Shown: positions 63,594 to 64,000 of the stretch, piece by piece
Position numbering within the stretch: position 1 is the stretch's first letter
Layout of the letters: every line of letters begins with the position of its first letter
Origin: a bacterium
GTDB lineage: Bacteria > 4484-113 > JAFGCY01
Length of the DNA stretch: 64,000 nt
Assembly: GCA_020849855.1 (NCBI GenBank)
Contig: JADZFO010000034.1
Coordinates: 62,001 to 126,000 of the forward strand
Direction: 5' to 3'
Position numbers and translations under genes: made by a program
The notes under the pieces: generated by a model
The model's database searches: none
Told to the model about the DNA's origin: nothing
What the model saw: the letters and a program-made list of their open reading frames with translations, nothing else

Positions 63594-64000
63594 CTAGCTC
63601 TGTATTCCCAGGATTATCTCGTTAACCACGCGCTCCAGGTGCAGTGCCCGGGAGCCCTTGACCAGGATGACCGTCGGGCGGTCGTCCTGCTGAATCTCGT
63701 TGACAATCAGCGCACTTAGCTTCTGGGCGGCGCGGTCATCCAGAATAACATTGCCACCCTCGTCATCGTGCTGGCCGCGGTCGCCAAAGCCGCCACGGTC
63801 GGGCGCGCCGCCATAATGCCGCTCGCCATAGCCACGGTCGCCATAGCCGCCGCGGTCACCGTAGCCACCGCGGTCGCCATAGCCGCCGCTGAAACCGCCG
63901 CCACGCCGGTCGTCGTAACCGCCACGGCCGCCATAGCCCGGACGCGGCCCGCGTCCGCCGCCGCCAGCGCCGAAGCTCTGGCGCGGGAAGCCATAGCCAC
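63594..64000 (-). CDS. murF: UDP-N-acetylmuramoyl-tripeptide--D-alanyl-D-alanine ligase (C-terminal part) with RGG-rich segment
   Basis: The C-terminal 134 codons of a gene entering from the right edge, ending TAG at 63594-63596. The last 45 residues (DRAAQKLSALIVNEIQQDD, then VILVKGSRALHLERVV) match the end of MurF, whose signature is VLVKGSRxxxMExVV, and mraY follows in the normal dcw order. Upstream, in the same uninterrupted frame, about 80 residues are almost entirely Gly, Arg, Asp and Tyr. There are five RGG motifs and three tandem GYGDRG units. MurF normally has folded domain 3 here. The rest of the protein is outside the window, so the size of the insert is unknown. Confidence 0.78.
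   Translation of the reverse strand, partial: GYGFPRQSFGAGGGGRGPRPGYGGRGGYDDRRGGGFSGGYGDRGGYGDRGGYGDRGYGERHYGGAPDRGGFGDRGQHDDEGGNVILDDRAAQKLSALIVNEIQQDDRPTVILVKGSRALHLERVVNEIILGIQS
63771..63998 (-). repeat. Low-complexity RGG/GYGDRG-encoding repeat inside murF
   Basis: Tandem 18-bp units (around 63832-63885) encode GYGDRG; flanking sequence encodes further RGG, GGYDDR and GFGDRG motifs. It reaches nearly to the window edge. Confidence 0.8.

Noticed and set aside
63716-64000. An Ala/Thr/Met-rich frame at the right edge
   Set aside because: It is another frame of the RGG repeat; the frame ending in VKGSRALHLERVV is the coding one.

Overview
The window is a GC-rich bacterial chromosome segment with dense, short-spaced genes. 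It has no rRNA operon, CRISPR array, insertion sequence or integrase that I can recognise. A Wzx/Wzy/Wzz-type polysaccharide locus, lipoproteins, MreCD/PBP2 and the mur genes point to a peptidoglycan-containing, probably two-membrane bacterium. A dockerin-tailed TIG lipoprotein, a PknB-like kinase and frequent GTG/TTG starts suggest an environmental lineage of uncertain phylum. I cannot name it from sequence alone.

Layout. 1-5676: an amidohydrolase cut by the window edge, an RDD membrane protein, rsgA, then mreC-mreD-mrdA (rod-shape elongation; the PBP2 is long because its N-terminal module is duplicated). 5699-16322: ispA and an exopolysaccharide/O-antigen block (two GT4 glycosyltransferases, a GumC/Wzz-like protein, a polymerase/ligase, a flippase, a WbpA-type dehydrogenase and a WbpP-type epimerase). 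16598-22883: two related TIG lipoproteins (the second with a dockerin), a CAP-domain lipoprotein, a family 4 uracil-DNA glycosylase, a HAD protein and small proteins. 23040-41839: the translation/transcription core, in the order tRNA-Thr(TGT), tRNA-Tyr(GTA), tRNA-Gly(TCC), tRNA-Thr(GGT), tuf, rpmG, tRNA-Trp, secE, nusG, rplKAJL, rpoBC. The tRNA part is split twice by accessory genes: a SIR2-TPR protein resembling anti-phage NADases, and a secreted orphan plus a short-chain dehydrogenase.

41975-59588: a Ser/Thr kinase with a zinc ribbon and membrane anchor, several membrane or secreted proteins of unknown function, hutI-hutH (histidine degradation; HutH has a Val-Ser-Gly cofactor triad), tRNA-Gly(GCC), uppP, a secreted protein with about eleven 26-residue repeats, a PPK2 polyphosphate kinase, a thiolase, a DUF4236-TPR protein and a DHFR-like reductase. 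59655-64000: ftsW, murD, mraY and the C-terminus of murF, read on the minus strand. The murF reading frame carries a long Gly/Arg/Tyr-rich RGG segment just before its conserved C-terminal motif.

A genome-wide habit is visible: at least 17 genes have a TAnnnT -10 element ending 6-9 bases (mostly exactly 6) before the start codon. This implies leaderless mRNAs and was used here to choose several starts. Operon-internal genes and the ribosomal/RNA polymerase genes use ordinary Shine-Dalgarno sites.
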